A DNA stretch of 64,000 nt from Mycobacterium sp. (GTDB lineage Bacteria > Actinomycetota > Actinomycetes > Mycobacteriales > Mycobacteriaceae): assembly GCA_018882965.1 (NCBI GenBank), contig VEQY01000008.1, positions 1 to 64,000 of the forward strand, written 5' to 3'. The notes under the pieces were generated by a model that saw only the letters and a program-made list of their open reading frames with translations, ran no database searches and was not told where the DNA came from. Below, piece after piece: positions 18,918-28,886 of the stretch. The first letter of the stretch is position 1. The number at the start of each line of letters is the position of its first letter. The position numbers were made by a program, and so were the translations under genes.

Positions 18918-19991
18918 TCAGTCTAACGTCGCGGCGGCACCCGGGCCCGAGCGCCGCTGGGCGGCCTTCGTCCGCGTGCGGCTGGCATCCCGGCTGGGCT
19001 GGACCCGCTTGGGCTCGCCGGGCATCTTCGGGTAGTTCGGCGGATAGGGCAGGTCTCCCAGACCCCGTTCGGCATCGGCTGCCGCCATCGCGAGCAGCGG
19101 GTCGAGGGACTGGGCCAGCGCGTCCAGTGCCGCCATCGGATCGCCGCGACGGGCGACGAGTTCGGGAACGGTCGCCATGGTGTAGTCGTCCGGGGTTGCC
19201 GCGCCGGCCAGTTCGTCCCAGGTGAGCGGAGTCGAGACGGTGGCGATCGGGGTGGGCCGCACCGAGTAGGCCGCGGCGAAGGTGCGATCGCGCGCGTTCT
19301 GGTTGAAATCGACGAAGATGCGCCGGCCCCGCTCCTCCTTCCACCACGACGTGGTGACCAGATCCGGTGCACGGCGTTCGATCTCACGCGCCAGCGCGAT
19401 GCCCGCCCGGCGCACGGCGACGAAATCCCATTTGGTGGCGATCCGCAGGAACACGTGCACGCCCCGACCGCCGGAGGTCTTGGGGTAGCCGATCAGACCG
19501 AGCTCGTCGAGAAGCGGCTTGAGGATGTCCACGGCCACTGCGCGCGCCTCGGCGAATCCGGTGCCCGGCTGGGGATCGAGGTCGACGCGCAGTTCGTCGG
19601 GATGGTCGGTGTCCGGGCAGCGCACCGGCCACGGGTGCAGGGTGATCGTGCCCATCTGGGCGGCCCACACGATCGCCGAGGCGTGGGTGGGCATCAGTGC
19701 GTCGGCAGTCCGGCCGGACGGGAAGGTCACCCGGCAGGTCTTCAGGTAGTCGGGATGCTTGACGGGCAGCCTCTTCTGGTAGATCTGCTCGCCGTCGATG
19801 CCGTCGGGAAAGCGCTGCAGATGCGTCGGCCGATTACGCAGTGCGGTGAGCAACGGCCCGCCGGCCACCGACCGGTAGTAGTCGATCAGGGCGCCCTTGG
19901 TGCCGGCTGCCCCGAGTCGCGGGAAGTAGGGCTTGTCGCGGTTGGTGATCCGAACCGCGACACCGTCCACGTCGATCTCGGCGGCCTGCAC
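18918..19991 (-). CDS. LigD-type primase-polymerase (Prim-PolC, Rv3730c type)
   Basis: 357 residues of the archaeo-eukaryotic primase superfamily found as LigD polymerase domains and as stand-alone mycobacterial enzymes. Diagnostic blocks are LQRFPDGIDGEQIYQKR, LHPWPVRCPDTDHPDELRVD with the catalytic DLDPQPG aspartates, the SGGRGVHVF loop and FVDFNQNARDRT. It fills short gaps and can prime with ribonucleotides during excision or end-joining repair. The GTG at 19991 is chosen because TACCGT lies six bases before it and homologues begin here with AEIDVDGV. It is divergent from ligC, 40 bases between start codons, a conserved repair pair. Confidence 0.93.
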   Translation of the reverse strand: MQAAEIDVDGVAVRITNRDKPYFPRLGAAGTKGALIDYYRSVAGGPLLTALRNRPTHLQRFPDGIDGEQIYQKRLPVKHPDYLKTCRVTFPSGRTADALMPTHASAIVWAAQMGTITLHPWPVRCPDTDHPDELRVDLDPQPGTGFAEARAVAVDILKPLLDELGLIGYPKTSGGRGVHVFLRIATKWDFVAVRRAGIALAREIERRAPDLVTTSWWKEERGRRIFVDFNQNARDRTFAAAYSVRPTPIATVSTPLTWDELAGAATPDDYTMATVPELVARRGDPMAALDALAQSLDPLLAMAAADAERGLGDLPYPPNYPKMPGEPKRVQPSRDASRTRTKAAQRRSGPGAAATLD

Positions 19992-19997
19992 ACTCCG

Positions 19998-20003
19998 ACG
20001 GTA
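19998..20003 (-). promoter_or_regulatory. -10 box TACCGT, leaderless start of the primase-polymerase gene
   Basis: On the minus strand TACCGT ends six bases before the GTG at 19991, the usual leaderless spacing, within the 40-base divergent gap to ligC. Confidence 0.45.
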
Positions 20004-20031
20004 CGCCTGCGTCCTGCTGCAGAATGTGATC

Positions 20032-21066
20032 ATGCAGTTGCCCGTGCTGCCGCCGGTGTCACCGATGCTGGCTAAATCGGTCAGTGCCATACCCGGGGGC
20101 GCTTCCTACGAGCCGAAGTGGGACGGCTTCCGGTCGATCTGTTTCCGCGACGGCGACGAGGTGGAGTTCGGCAGCCGCAACGAGCGACCTCTGACCCGCT
20201 ACTTCCCCGAACTCGTCACCGCAGCCATGGCCGAACTTCCGCCCCGGTGCGTGATCGACGGCGAGATCGTCATCACTACTGATGCGGGCCTGGATTTCGA
20301 GGCTCTGCAGCAGCGTATTCATCCCGCGGCGTCCCGGGTTCGGATGCTCGCCGAGCAGATGCCGGCCTCCTTCATCGCCTTCGACATACTGGCCCTGGGC
20401 GACGAGGATCTCACCGCCACACCCTTCGCTGAGCGCCGCGCCACGCTGGTCGAGGCACTGCGGCACTGCGGACCGTTATTCCGCGTCACTCCCGCCACGA
20501 CGGATCCGCAGACCGCACAGCGGTGGTTCGACGAACTTGAGGCAGCGGGCTGTGACGGCGTGATCGCCAAAGCCCTGACGCTGCCCTACCTCCCGGACAA
20601 GCGGGTGATGTTCAAGATCAAGCACCAACGCACCGCCGACTGCGTCGTGGCGGGTTATCGCGTGCATAAGGCTTCTGACGATGCAGTGGGGTCTTTGATG
20701 CTGGGGCTCTACCGCGACGACGGCACTCTCGCGCCGGTGGGAGTCATCGGGGCGTTTCCCATGGCGAAGCGCAAAGAGCTGTTCGCCGAGTTGCAGCCAC
20801 TGGTCAGCGGGTCCCCCGACCACCCGTGGTACGGCCTGGTCGGTGAACCGTCGCGCTGGAACACCGGTAAGGACCACTCCTTCACCCCGCTTCGCCCTGA
20901 GCGGGTTGTAGAAGTCCGCTACGACCACATGGAGGGCGATCGGTTCCGCCACACCGCCCAGTTCAGCCGGTGGCGACCGGATCGTTCGCCGGCGTCCTGC
21001 ACCTACGAGCAGGTGGAGCGGCCGGCACGGGTCGGTCTCGACGAGGTTTTCCCCGCGAACCGCTGA
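20032..21066 (+). CDS. ligC: ATP-dependent DNA ligase LigC
   Basis: 344 residues, matching mycobacterial LigC (Rv3731). Motif I with the adenylated lysine is [10 protein letters not shown] (about 23-32); later motifs include [21 protein letters not shown] and VMFKIKH, and a C-terminal OB fold with [11 protein letters not shown]. LigC seals nicks in an ATP-dependent manner and works in base excision-type repair with the adjacent primase-polymerase. The ATG at 20032 begins [16 protein letters not shown] as in homologues. No Shine-Dalgarno is seen; CAGAAT six bases upstream could serve a leaderless start. Confidence 0.95.
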   Translation: MQLPVLPPVSPMLAKSVSAIPGGASYEPKWDGFRSICFRDGDEVEFGSRNERPLTRYFPELVTAAMAELPPRCVIDGEIVITTDAGLDFEALQQRIHPAASRVRMLAEQMPASFIAFDILALGDEDLTATPFAERRATLVEALRHCGPLFRVTPATTDPQTAQRWFDELEAAGCDGVIAKALTLPYLPDKRVMFKIKHQRTADCVVAGYRVHKASDDAVGSLMLGLYRDDGTLAPVGVIGAFPMAKRKELFAELQPLVSGSPDHPWYGLVGEPSRWNTGKDHSFTPLRPERVVEVRYDHMEGDRFRHTAQFSRWRPDRSPASCTYEQVERPARVGLDEVFPANR

Positions 21067-21092
21067 TGCCCACCAGGCTCCGGCGGTGGCCG

Positions 21093-21098
21093 TACATT
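21093..21098 (+). promoter_or_regulatory. -10 box TACATT, leaderless start of gluQ
   Basis: TACATT ends eight bases before the gluQ ATG at 21107 and no Shine-Dalgarno is present. Confidence 0.45.
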
Positions 21099-21106
21099 CA
21101 TCGGCA

Positions 21107-21994
21107 ATGCACACCACGACGGCCACCGGCGCGGGACGGTTCGCCCCGAGCCCCTCGGCGGATCTGCACCTCGGCAACCTCCGTACCGCGGTGCTGGCGT
21201 GGTTGTTCGCCCGCTCCACGGGCCGCGGATTCATCATTCGTATCGAGGATCTCGATGACCGAACCCACGAGGACATCGCCCAGCGTCAACTCGCGGACCT
21301 GGCGGCGATCGGGCTGACCTGGGACGGCCAACCGGACTGGCAATCGGCACACCCGCAGCGCTACGAGGCCGCCATCGAGGAACTGTCCCATCGCGGCCTG
21401 GTGTACGAGTGCTTCTGCAGCCGCAAGGACATCCTCGGTGCGCCGCGCGCGCCGCACGCCCCGCTGGGGGCCTACCCGGGCACCTGTCGCGAACTGACGG
21501 CGGCCCAGCGCGATCGCAAGCGCGGAACCGGACGACCGCCGGCGCTGCGGTTGCGCGCCGACGTGGCGGAGTTCACCGTCACCGATATCCAGCACGGCAG
21601 CTACACCGGGGTGGTCGACGACTTCGTGTTGCGCCGCGGCGACGGTGTGGCGGCGTACAACCTCGCGGTCGTGGTCGACGATGCCCATGACGGTGTGGAC
21701 CAGGTGGTGCGCGGTGATGACCTGTTGGCCTCCTCCCCCCGCCAGGCCTACCTGGGTTCGCTGCTGGGCCATCCCGTGCCGATCTACGCTCACGTTCCCC
21801 TGGCGCTCAACGCCGACGGCAAACGGCTGGCCAAACGCGACGGCGCGGTGACCCTCGGTGAACTAGGCGCCGCGACGACATTCGCCCTCATCGCTGAGTC
21901 CCTGGGAAGCTCGCCCGCCGCGACCCTCGACGATCTGCTGGGGTCCTTCGACCCGGCCCGGCTGCCGCGCCAGCCGTGGATCTACCGGGGTTGA
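21107..21994 (+). CDS. gluQ: Glutamyl-Q tRNA(Asp) synthetase
   Basis: 295 residues, a truncated class I glutamyl-tRNA synthetase lacking the anticodon-binding domain, as in GluQ/YadB. It activates glutamate and attaches it to queuosine-34 of tRNA-Asp. The HIGH-type motif is HLGN in [13 protein letters not shown], the KMSKS-type motif is [10 protein letters not shown], and a zinc site CFC...Y...C occurs near residues 104-125 ([14 protein letters not shown]). The ATG at 21107 fits the family N-terminus and the leaderless promoter. Its substrate needs queuosine, which the tgt gene at 27584 would supply. Confidence 0.93.
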   Translation: MHTTTATGAGRFAPSPSADLHLGNLRTAVLAWLFARSTGRGFIIRIEDLDDRTHEDIAQRQLADLAAIGLTWDGQPDWQSAHPQRYEAAIEELSHRGLVYECFCSRKDILGAPRAPHAPLGAYPGTCRELTAAQRDRKRGTGRPPALRLRADVAEFTVTDIQHGSYTGVVDDFVLRRGDGVAAYNLAVVVDDAHDGVDQVVRGDDLLASSPRQAYLGSLLGHPVPIYAHVPLALNADGKRLAKRDGAVTLGELGAATTFALIAESLGSSPAATLDDLLGSFDPARLPRQPWIYRG

Positions 21995-22000
21995 GCCGGC

Positions 22001-23221
22001 CTAGAGCGAGACGTCGAGGCTGGCCATGCCGCGCAGCGTGACGTTGGGCTTGTATACCGGCTCGCCGTCCAGTCGGGCGTCGGGAAATCGTTTGGTGACC
22101 GCGGCCAGCGCCACCGCAGCCTCCAGTCGGGCCAGCGGGGCTCCCAGGCAGAAGTGCGGGCCCAGGCCGAACGCGAGGTGGCGGACGGCACCGCGGCCGG
22201 GGTCAAAGTCATCGGGCCGATCATTGGCCACGGGATCGCGGTGTGCGGCCGCGAGCAACAGCATCATGGTGTCGCCCTGGGGAACACGAATCTGTTGCTC
22301 GCCGATGACCATGTCCTCCCCGGCGACGCGACCGACCAGCTGCACCGGCGGGTCGTAGCGCAAGGTCTCCTCCACGATCGCTGCGGCGCGCCCACCTTCG
22401 TGCGCCAGCGCGGTCCAGTGCTGCCGGTCGCGCAGCATCGCCAGCACTGCGTTGGCGATGAGGTTCACCGTCGTCTCGTGGCCGGCGACAAGCAGCAGAT
22501 TGCAGGTGGCGACGATCTCGTCCTCGGTGAGCTGATCTCCGGACTCCTCGACCGCGATCAGCCCCGACATCAGGTCCTCCCGGGGCTTCGCGCGCCGCTG
22601 CTGCAACAACTCGCGCAGATAGCCCCGCAGCCACAGCCCGGCCTGAAGCCGTTCCTCAAATCCTTGCGGCTGCCCGGTGAACGTCACGAAAGGATCCAGA
22701 CCCTGAGCCAGAAGCGCCGACGCTGCGCTGAATTTCGGTTCGTCCTCGATCGGCACTCCGAGCAGCCGGCAGATCACCGCCACCGGAAGCGGATAGGCCA
22801 GATCAGCGATCACGTCCATCCGGCCGGCAGCGGCGGCGCTGTCCAGCAATCCGTCGACCAGTGCCGTGATGTCGGGCTGCAGAGCTTTGACGACCTTCGG
22901 TGAGAACGCTTTACTGACCAACCTGCGCAGCCGGGTGTGATCGGGCGGGTCCAGAAACAGGAATCCGGGCGTGCCGAACGGGCGGGCGTCTTCGCCGGCG
23001 GCGACCGAGCGCTGCACGATGGTGGACTTCAGCCGGTCGCTGCACGAGGCGGGGTGGCGCAGCACCTCGTCACAGTGGTCGAAGCCGGCGAACACCACCA
23101 GATTGGACTCCGGGAGCTGCAGCGGTCCTGCCGTGAGGAACTGCCGAAACACCGGGTAGGGCTCGGGCCGAGTCGCGGGGTCCAGAAGTTTCAGCAGCAG
23201 CGGCTGCGCGGCGGTGGTCAC
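22001..23221 (-). CDS. Cytochrome P450
   Basis: 406 residues, soluble class I P450 length. The I-helix oxygen-binding motif AGHETT (246-251), the ExxR pair (E285, R288) and the heme loop FGLGPHFCLG with axial C358 are intact, so a working monooxygenase is expected. The substrate cannot be read from sequence, and no ferredoxin or reductase gene is adjacent, so it must use partners elsewhere. It is convergent with gluQ (six bases between stops). The start GTG at 23221 is followed by TTAAQPLLLKLLDP; a CAGACT box six bases upstream could support a leaderless start. Confidence 0.94.
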   Translation of the reverse strand: MTTAAQPLLLKLLDPATRPEPYPVFRQFLTAGPLQLPESNLVVFAGFDHCDEVLRHPASCSDRLKSTIVQRSVAAGEDARPFGTPGFLFLDPPDHTRLRRLVSKAFSPKVVKALQPDITALVDGLLDSAAAAGRMDVIADLAYPLPVAVICRLLGVPIEDEPKFSAASALLAQGLDPFVTFTGQPQGFEERLQAGLWLRGYLRELLQQRRAKPREDLMSGLIAVEESGDQLTEDEIVATCNLLLVAGHETTVNLIANAVLAMLRDRQHWTALAHEGGRAAAIVEETLRYDPPVQLVGRVAGEDMVIGEQQIRVPQGDTMMLLLAAAHRDPVANDRPDDFDPGRGAVRHLAFGLGPHFCLGAPLARLEAAVALAAVTKRFPDARLDGEPVYKPNVTLRGMASLDVSL

Positions 23222-23248
23222 CTGATCAGTCTGCGTCAGTCTGCCGGC

Positions 23249-23995
23249 TCAGGGCACCCGGCCCTGCCCACACCCGGCCGGGATCGTCGGCCCCTTGGGA
23301 AGAGCCTCCGCCAGTGACGGCTCGGTCTTCCCAGCCTGCAAATCGGTCACGGGGGGCAGCGACAGGTGGACCTCGTAGACAACGGTGCCCTGTCGGCTGA
23401 CGTCACGGCAGGTGAGGCCCACGCGATTGCCGGCGCCGCGGCCGAACTCGGCGTCGAACGCCTCCCGCACCGTGCGGGGTGCCAGCCGTCGGCCGTCGGC
23501 TTGGTCGAAAAGCGGGTCAAGGACCTTGCGGACCTGCTCGGTCAGCGAGGTCGCGATGCCGAAGTACTCCGGTGCGGCGACGCCGGAGCAGGTGCCGTGG
23601 GCGTACCACTCATGAGATGCCATCACCGAGGCGTCGGACATCAGGTCCTGCAGGCCGGTCTGTACATCACCCGGAAGCGACAGCGCTGGTCTGTCGGCGG
23701 CTCGTTTGGGAACGTCGCAGTACTGTTCGGAGGACGGCTGGGGCCACAGCCCGTGCAGGACGAAGGACTGTCCCATCTTGGCGACGTGACCTGAACGACA
23801 GCCCGGGTTAGTGGGCTCCACCTTGCATAGGCTCGGACCCCAGGTCAGGGCCAACAGACTGGAGACGCTGCTGCCGGAGACCACCGCATTGCTGGGCTTG
23901 CGATCCAGAACGAGCACGCTGAAGGCAACCGCTGCGATGACTGACGCTGTCAACACGGCGGATATGGAGAACACGACCGCGTCGCCTCGCTTCAT
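23249..23995 (-). CDS. Exported or membrane-anchored RNase T2
   Basis: 248 residues. A single hydrophobic helix (about 8-30) acts as an anchor or uncleaved signal, placing the enzyme outside the membrane. Both active-site boxes of the T2 family are intact: CAS-I FVLHGLWPQ with H81, and CAS-II HEWYAHGTC with E129 and H133. Several cysteines (57, 66, 93, 136 and others) fit disulfides. T2 enzymes cut single-stranded RNA through a 2',3'-cyclic phosphate. In bacteria they may scavenge RNA or act on foreign RNA. It is divergent from the membrane protein/reverse transcriptase operon, with 68 bases between start codons. Confidence 0.9.
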   Translation of the reverse strand: MKRGDAVVFSISAVLTASVIAAVAFSVLVLDRKPSNAVVSGSSVSSLLALTWGPSLCKVEPTNPGCRSGHVAKMGQSFVLHGLWPQPSSEQYCDVPKRAADRPALSLPGDVQTGLQDLMSDASVMASHEWYAHGTCSGVAAPEYFGIATSLTEQVRKVLDPLFDQADGRRLAPRTVREAFDAEFGRGAGNRVGLTCRDVSRQGTVVYEVHLSLPPVTDLQAGKTEPSLAEALPKGPTIPAGCGQGRVP

Positions 23996-24063
23996 GGTGC
24001 ACTCTATTCAACAACTCCCGGCGAAGGACGTCCACAACCGCAGATGCGATCGGCCCGAGACCG

Positions 24064-26094
24064 TTGAACACCGCCTCTCCTGACCTTGACCGCTGGTTCA
24101 AACGGACCGAAAGCCGCGGTGGGCGAATTGTCTCTCTCTATTCGAGCCTTCTGACCGGCAGAATCTTCGCCTACTTCTTCTACCGGCTTCGGTTCCCGTT
24201 CCTGGTGTCCGGCGTTCGATTCTCGGTGCACGTCGCGGAGTTCTTCATCCTGATGTCCACCCTCGGCGGCGTCGCGACATTCACCGTGATGGTTCTGCGA
24301 GCCGGCAGCCTGATCGTGGCCGGCGCCTGGTGGGGCCTGCTGGAGGTGATGCGGGAACGGCTGCGCGGCTACCTCAGATCAGGTCAGCGTGACGCCGCCG
24401 AAGCTGAAATCGGGTCCTGGTTTCTGCTGTCGGTGATCGTCGCCATCGCCGCGACGGCAGCGGGGGGCGTCGCCCTGGCACTGATGGCGGGCGCCGGCGA
24501 TGATCCGATCGGTCGCTTTTACGCCTTCCTGGTGGTGCTCGAACTCGCCATCGGATTGCCGGTCCGGGTGCTGCACTCCGGGATCTACGCCACCCGACGC
24601 GTTTTCAAGCCGGTCTGGTCGATGTTCATACCGACCCTGGTGCAGCTGTTGGTGCTCGGTGTCGGCTTCTTCTACTATCCGAAAGCCGCGATCATCATCG
24701 CGATCCTTGCCTGCAACGCAATCACGATCGGGATCACGGTGCACTTCTGCCTGGAGGCGTACCGACTGGTGGGCCTGCGGCCCCGGTTCGGGCCACCCTC
24801 GCACTGGTGGCGCAACCTGCCGAGGATCCCGCCGTGGCTGGGTTTCGAGACGGTGCTATCGGGCCTGAGTTTTCGCCTGGATGCCGTGCTGGTCCTGGTT
24901 CTCGTCGGTTTCTACGGAACCGATACCCGGGCCTTCGACCTCACTGCCGCGTCGATGGCCTGGCAGCATGTCGATGCCTTCCAGTTCTTCTATTTGATAC
25001 TTCCGCTGTTCCGCGGCACGTACGAGAGCGCGGGGATCTTCTACTTCGATCTGGTCCGGCTGCGAGACGCACCCGCGCTTCACGATCTGCGATTGTTCTT
25101 CTTCCGCAGGCTGCTCTGGTTGGCACCGGTGATCGCGTTGTTCTTCTGGGCCCTTGCCGCCGCACTGGGAGTCTTCATCCTGCACGACGTACCCGTCAGC
25201 TTCCTTCTGGCGCTGATCCCTATGTTCCTGGTGCGCAGTGCGATCGGCATCTACCAGATTCGGCTGTTCGCCGACGGCAGGTTCGGGACGCACATCGCCA
25301 CCCTGGCGCTGCTCACCGTGCTGATGTGGTTGGTGTGGCTCAATCCCAACCCGACTTCGGATCTGGTCGAAATCACCGCCGCGATGGTCACCCAACTCGT
25401 CGTGCTCATCAACATCCAGCACATCTCCGACCGGCGTGACCCACCCGAGCCGACCCTGCTGTCTCTGCGCGAATGGGTCGATGTGCTCGGGCGCGAGCCG
25501 CGATCCGTGGTGGCCGGCTCGGTCACGCTTCCGAACTCCATCGTCGGCAAGCAGCGCTCGGCGGCGGTACGACTGATGCGGGACGAAATCGACGATTCCG
25601 GGCATATGGCGTTCCGATCCCCCACCGGGCTGCTCTACTTCCAGCGCCTGCGCAACGGTCAGACAGGCGTCCGGCCGCACGTGCTCCTTCAGACGATGAC
25701 CGGCGGTGCGCTCGGCCGTGGCACGTCCGGGTCACCCGCGCCCAACGGGCGCGCCGCGCTCGAATGCCTCCCTGCTACCACGACGGCGCACTCGGCCAGC
25801 CTCACAGCCCTGGCCTACCAGTTCCGCACCCTGTTCCCCACCGGGGTCGCGTTCGATCTGCGGACGCTGAAGGGCGCCGAGGACATGCGCGCGTTGGAAC
25901 CCGACGTCCTCGCGACGGCCCTGCAGGCGGCTAACCGAGCCCTCGAAGAGGGAGTCGACGTTGTCGCGCTCCCCGGCCGATCGCTCACACCGTTGCGCGA
26001 CAAGGGGCTGTTGCGACTGCTGCTGATTCTGCCGCCCGACCCCGATCCGGACCGCTTCCACCGGTGGCTGCGGGTGCTCAGGGACGGTGGGTGA
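24064..26094 (+). CDS. Polytopic flippase-like membrane protein with cytosolic C-terminal domain, paired with a reverse transcriptase
   Basis: 676 residues from a TTG at 24064, the first in-frame start after the divergent RNase gene; no ATG/GTG precedes it. Residues about 30-455 contain roughly 11-13 hydrophobic helices in a layout like MATE/MurJ/oligosaccharide flippases. Residues 460-676 are soluble and I do not recognise them; they contain VALPGRSLTPLRDKGLLRLLLILPPDPDPDRF near the end. The stop overlaps the reverse transcriptase ATG (TGATG at 26092-26096), so the two are translationally coupled. The transported molecule, if any, is unknown. The pair has no counterpart I know in M. tuberculosis. 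Confidence 0.78.
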   Translation: MNTASPDLDRWFKRTESRGGRIVSLYSSLLTGRIFAYFFYRLRFPFLVSGVRFSVHVAEFFILMSTLGGVATFTVMVLRAGSLIVAGAWWGLLEVMRERLRGYLRSGQRDAAEAEIGSWFLLSVIVAIAATAAGGVALALMAGAGDDPIGRFYAFLVVLELAIGLPVRVLHSGIYATRRVFKPVWSMFIPTLVQLLVLGVGFFYYPKAAIIIAILACNAITIGITVHFCLEAYRLVGLRPRFGPPSHWWRNLPRIPPWLGFETVLSGLSFRLDAVLVLVLVGFYGTDTRAFDLTAASMAWQHVDAFQFFYLILPLFRGTYESAGIFYFDLVRLRDAPALHDLRLFFFRRLLWLAPVIALFFWALAAALGVFILHDVPVSFLLALIPMFLVRSAIGIYQIRLFADGRFGTHIATLALLTVLMWLVWLNPNPTSDLVEITAAMVTQLVVLINIQHISDRRDPPEPTLLSLREWVDVLGREPRSVVAGSVTLPNSIVGKQRSAAVRLMRDEIDDSGHMAFRSPTGLLYFQRLRNGQTGVRPHVLLQTMTGGALGRGTSGSPAPNGRAALECLPATTTAHSASLTALAYQFRTLFPTGVAFDLRTLKGAEDMRALEPDVLATALQAANRALEEGVDVVALPGRSLTPLRDKGLLRLLLILPPDPDPDRFHRWLRVLRDGG

Positions 26095-27428
26095 TGGTTG
26101 AGCCGGTCGATGTCGAGCGCTGCCTACGTGACCCGAAGACCTACGAGGACATGATCCTGCGGATCTTCACGACCAGACGGCAGCGGGGCCTGGCGTTCGC
26201 CGAAGCCGACCACGGTGTGACCTACTTCGACACCGTGACCGGACGTCGCAGTCTCTCCCAGGCGATCGCCCGCAGCATCGCCGAGGGCCGGTACCAGCCC
26301 CAGCCGGTGGGCCTGTGGTTCCTGGAGACCAAGGGCAAGCGGCGCGCGGCGCACATGCCCAGCTTCACCGACCACGTCGTCGGTGCAGCGCTGTACCAAC
26401 TGCTGACCCGCAACGCACGCTGTTACGGACTGCCCGGCGTCTACTCGTACCTGCCCGGGGTGACGAACGTCAGCGCGATGCGCGCGTTGGCCGCATTCGT
26501 CCGCGACCACCGCCAACGGGTCGGACCGCACGGCCCGCCGCTGTATGTGCTGCAGTCCGACTTCGAGAAGTACGGCGACACCCTGCCCATCGGCCCCCAT
26601 GCGCCGCTGTGGCCGCTCGTGCGCACCGTGGCGGGCCTGGGAACTCCGGGCGGCGAGGTCTCCCCGACGACGTGGAATCTGATCACCGCACTGGCCCGCC
26701 CGGTCATCGAGGACGAGGATGGCGCGCTGTTCACCCGGCTGTGCGGTCTCACGATGGGTACACCCATCGTCCCGGTGCTCTCGAATCTGGCCGTCTCACA
26801 GATGGATCGGGCCATCCTCGACTTCGACGGCATCTTTTATGCGCGTTACAACGACGATTTTGTCCTGGCTCATCCTGACTTGGATGCGATCCAAGCGGCC
26901 GATGCGAGGATCGACTCGTTGATGAGCGACATCGGGGTGAAGCGAAAGATCACCAAGGAATGCAGAACCGCACTGAGCGGATCCGGGATGCCCTGCGTCA
27001 CCGACGCCGCCTACCGCGGCGGCAACCGGATCGATTGCCTTGGGCTCTCGGTCAGCCATGCCGGCACCGTCACCGTGGGCCCGCACCGGCTTCGCCGGTT
27101 TATGAATCGCATCGCGACCCGGATCGACGGGGCGGCGGCGAGCCTGGAAGACCTCACGGTTCATCAGCGCGCCGAGTATCTGGTGGCGACGACCAACGTC
27201 ATGCTCGATCTCACTAGCTCCTTCGCGGTGCCCGGACTTGCGCCCCTGCTGGAGACCACCACCGACCGCGGGGTGCTCAAGGACCTGGACTTCCGTATCG
27301 CTCGCAAGATCGTGCAGGCCGCAACAAGACAGCCCGGAGTCCGGGGTTTCCGCCAGGTGCGGCCCCGGATGCTCTACGAGCACATGGGCCTGACATCACT
27401 GGTCTGCACAAGGAACCGCCAACCGTAG
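26094..27428 (+). CDS. Reverse transcriptase (RNA-directed DNA polymerase fold) of unknown group
   Basis: 444 residues. Fingers and palm motifs of bacterial reverse transcriptases are visible in order: ETKGKRRAAHMPSFTDHVVG (79-98), motif A LQSDFEKYGDT with D156, motif B MGTPIVPVLSNLAVSQMD (221-238), catalytic box RYNDDFVL with Y252-N-D-D255, and LGLSVSHAG after it. Catalytic aspartates D156, D254 and D255 are all present, so an active polymerase is plausible. There is no maturase X or HNH domain and no intron around it. The C-terminal 110 residues are helical and unrecognised. It is coupled to the membrane protein upstream and followed by a structured element at 27468. Confidence 0.88.
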   Translation: MVEPVDVERCLRDPKTYEDMILRIFTTRRQRGLAFAEADHGVTYFDTVTGRRSLSQAIARSIAEGRYQPQPVGLWFLETKGKRRAAHMPSFTDHVVGAALYQLLTRNARCYGLPGVYSYLPGVTNVSAMRALAAFVRDHRQRVGPHGPPLYVLQSDFEKYGDTLPIGPHAPLWPLVRTVAGLGTPGGEVSPTTWNLITALARPVIEDEDGALFTRLCGLTMGTPIVPVLSNLAVSQMDRAILDFDGIFYARYNDDFVLAHPDLDAIQAADARIDSLMSDIGVKRKITKECRTALSGSGMPCVTDAAYRGGNRIDCLGLSVSHAGTVTVGPHRLRRFMNRIATRIDGAAASLEDLTVHQRAEYLVATTNVMLDLTSSFAVPGLAPLLETTTDRGVLKDLDFRIARKIVQAATRQPGVRGFRQVRPRMLYEHMGLTSLVCTRNRQP

Positions 27429-27467
27429 CCCTTGCGGTGATGGCCGGGGTGCTGTTCAATCCCCGGT

Positions 27468-27561
27468 GAGGGCGCGGATCCCGCTTTCGGGCGGTTCTTC
27501 CGAAGGACCACAGAGGCTGAGGCTTTCGGTCCTTCTTTTTTTCGTTTTTTCCCGCGCCCTC
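27468..27561 (+). other. Inverted-repeat element after the reverse transcriptase gene (possible structured RNA)
   Basis: GAGGGCGCGG at 27468-27477 pairs perfectly with CCGCGCCCTC at 27552-27561, enclosing 74 bases that hold two further hairpins: CCCG-CTTT-CGGG (27480-27491) and GAAGGACC/GGTCCTTC (27502-27535). The layout could be a small structured RNA or simply a large terminator. It begins 40 bases after the reverse transcriptase stop and ends 22 bases before the convergent tgt stop. Confidence 0.4.
27502..27550 (+). terminator. Intrinsic terminator of the flippase-reverse transcriptase operon
   Basis: A perfect 8-bp stem GAAGGACC (27502-27509) / GGTCCTTC (27528-27535) is followed by seven T, CG, then six T. 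This is a textbook rho-independent terminator, unusual in mycobacteria. It works for the plus strand only; the minus strand lacks a T-run after the stem. Confidence 0.8.
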
Positions 27562-27583
27562 GCATGCCCACTCACCGACTCCG

Positions 27584-28837
<1,254 letters not shown>

Positions 28838-28886
28838 ATCAAGAGTGCGGTGACGGCTGCCGCCTGTGCGGCCCCGGTGATGGTCG

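Noticed and set aside
26094..27428. Reverse transcriptase as part of a group II intron
   Set aside because: No maturase X or HNH domain, no intron-like structured RNA of several hundred bases around it, and the gene is coupled to an upstream membrane protein gene.
27468..27561. Classical retron msr-msd
   Set aside because: Retron RNA lies upstream of its RT and has a guanosine branch site in the a1 arm; this element is downstream and much shorter, with a terminator inside. Kept only as a possible structured RNA.
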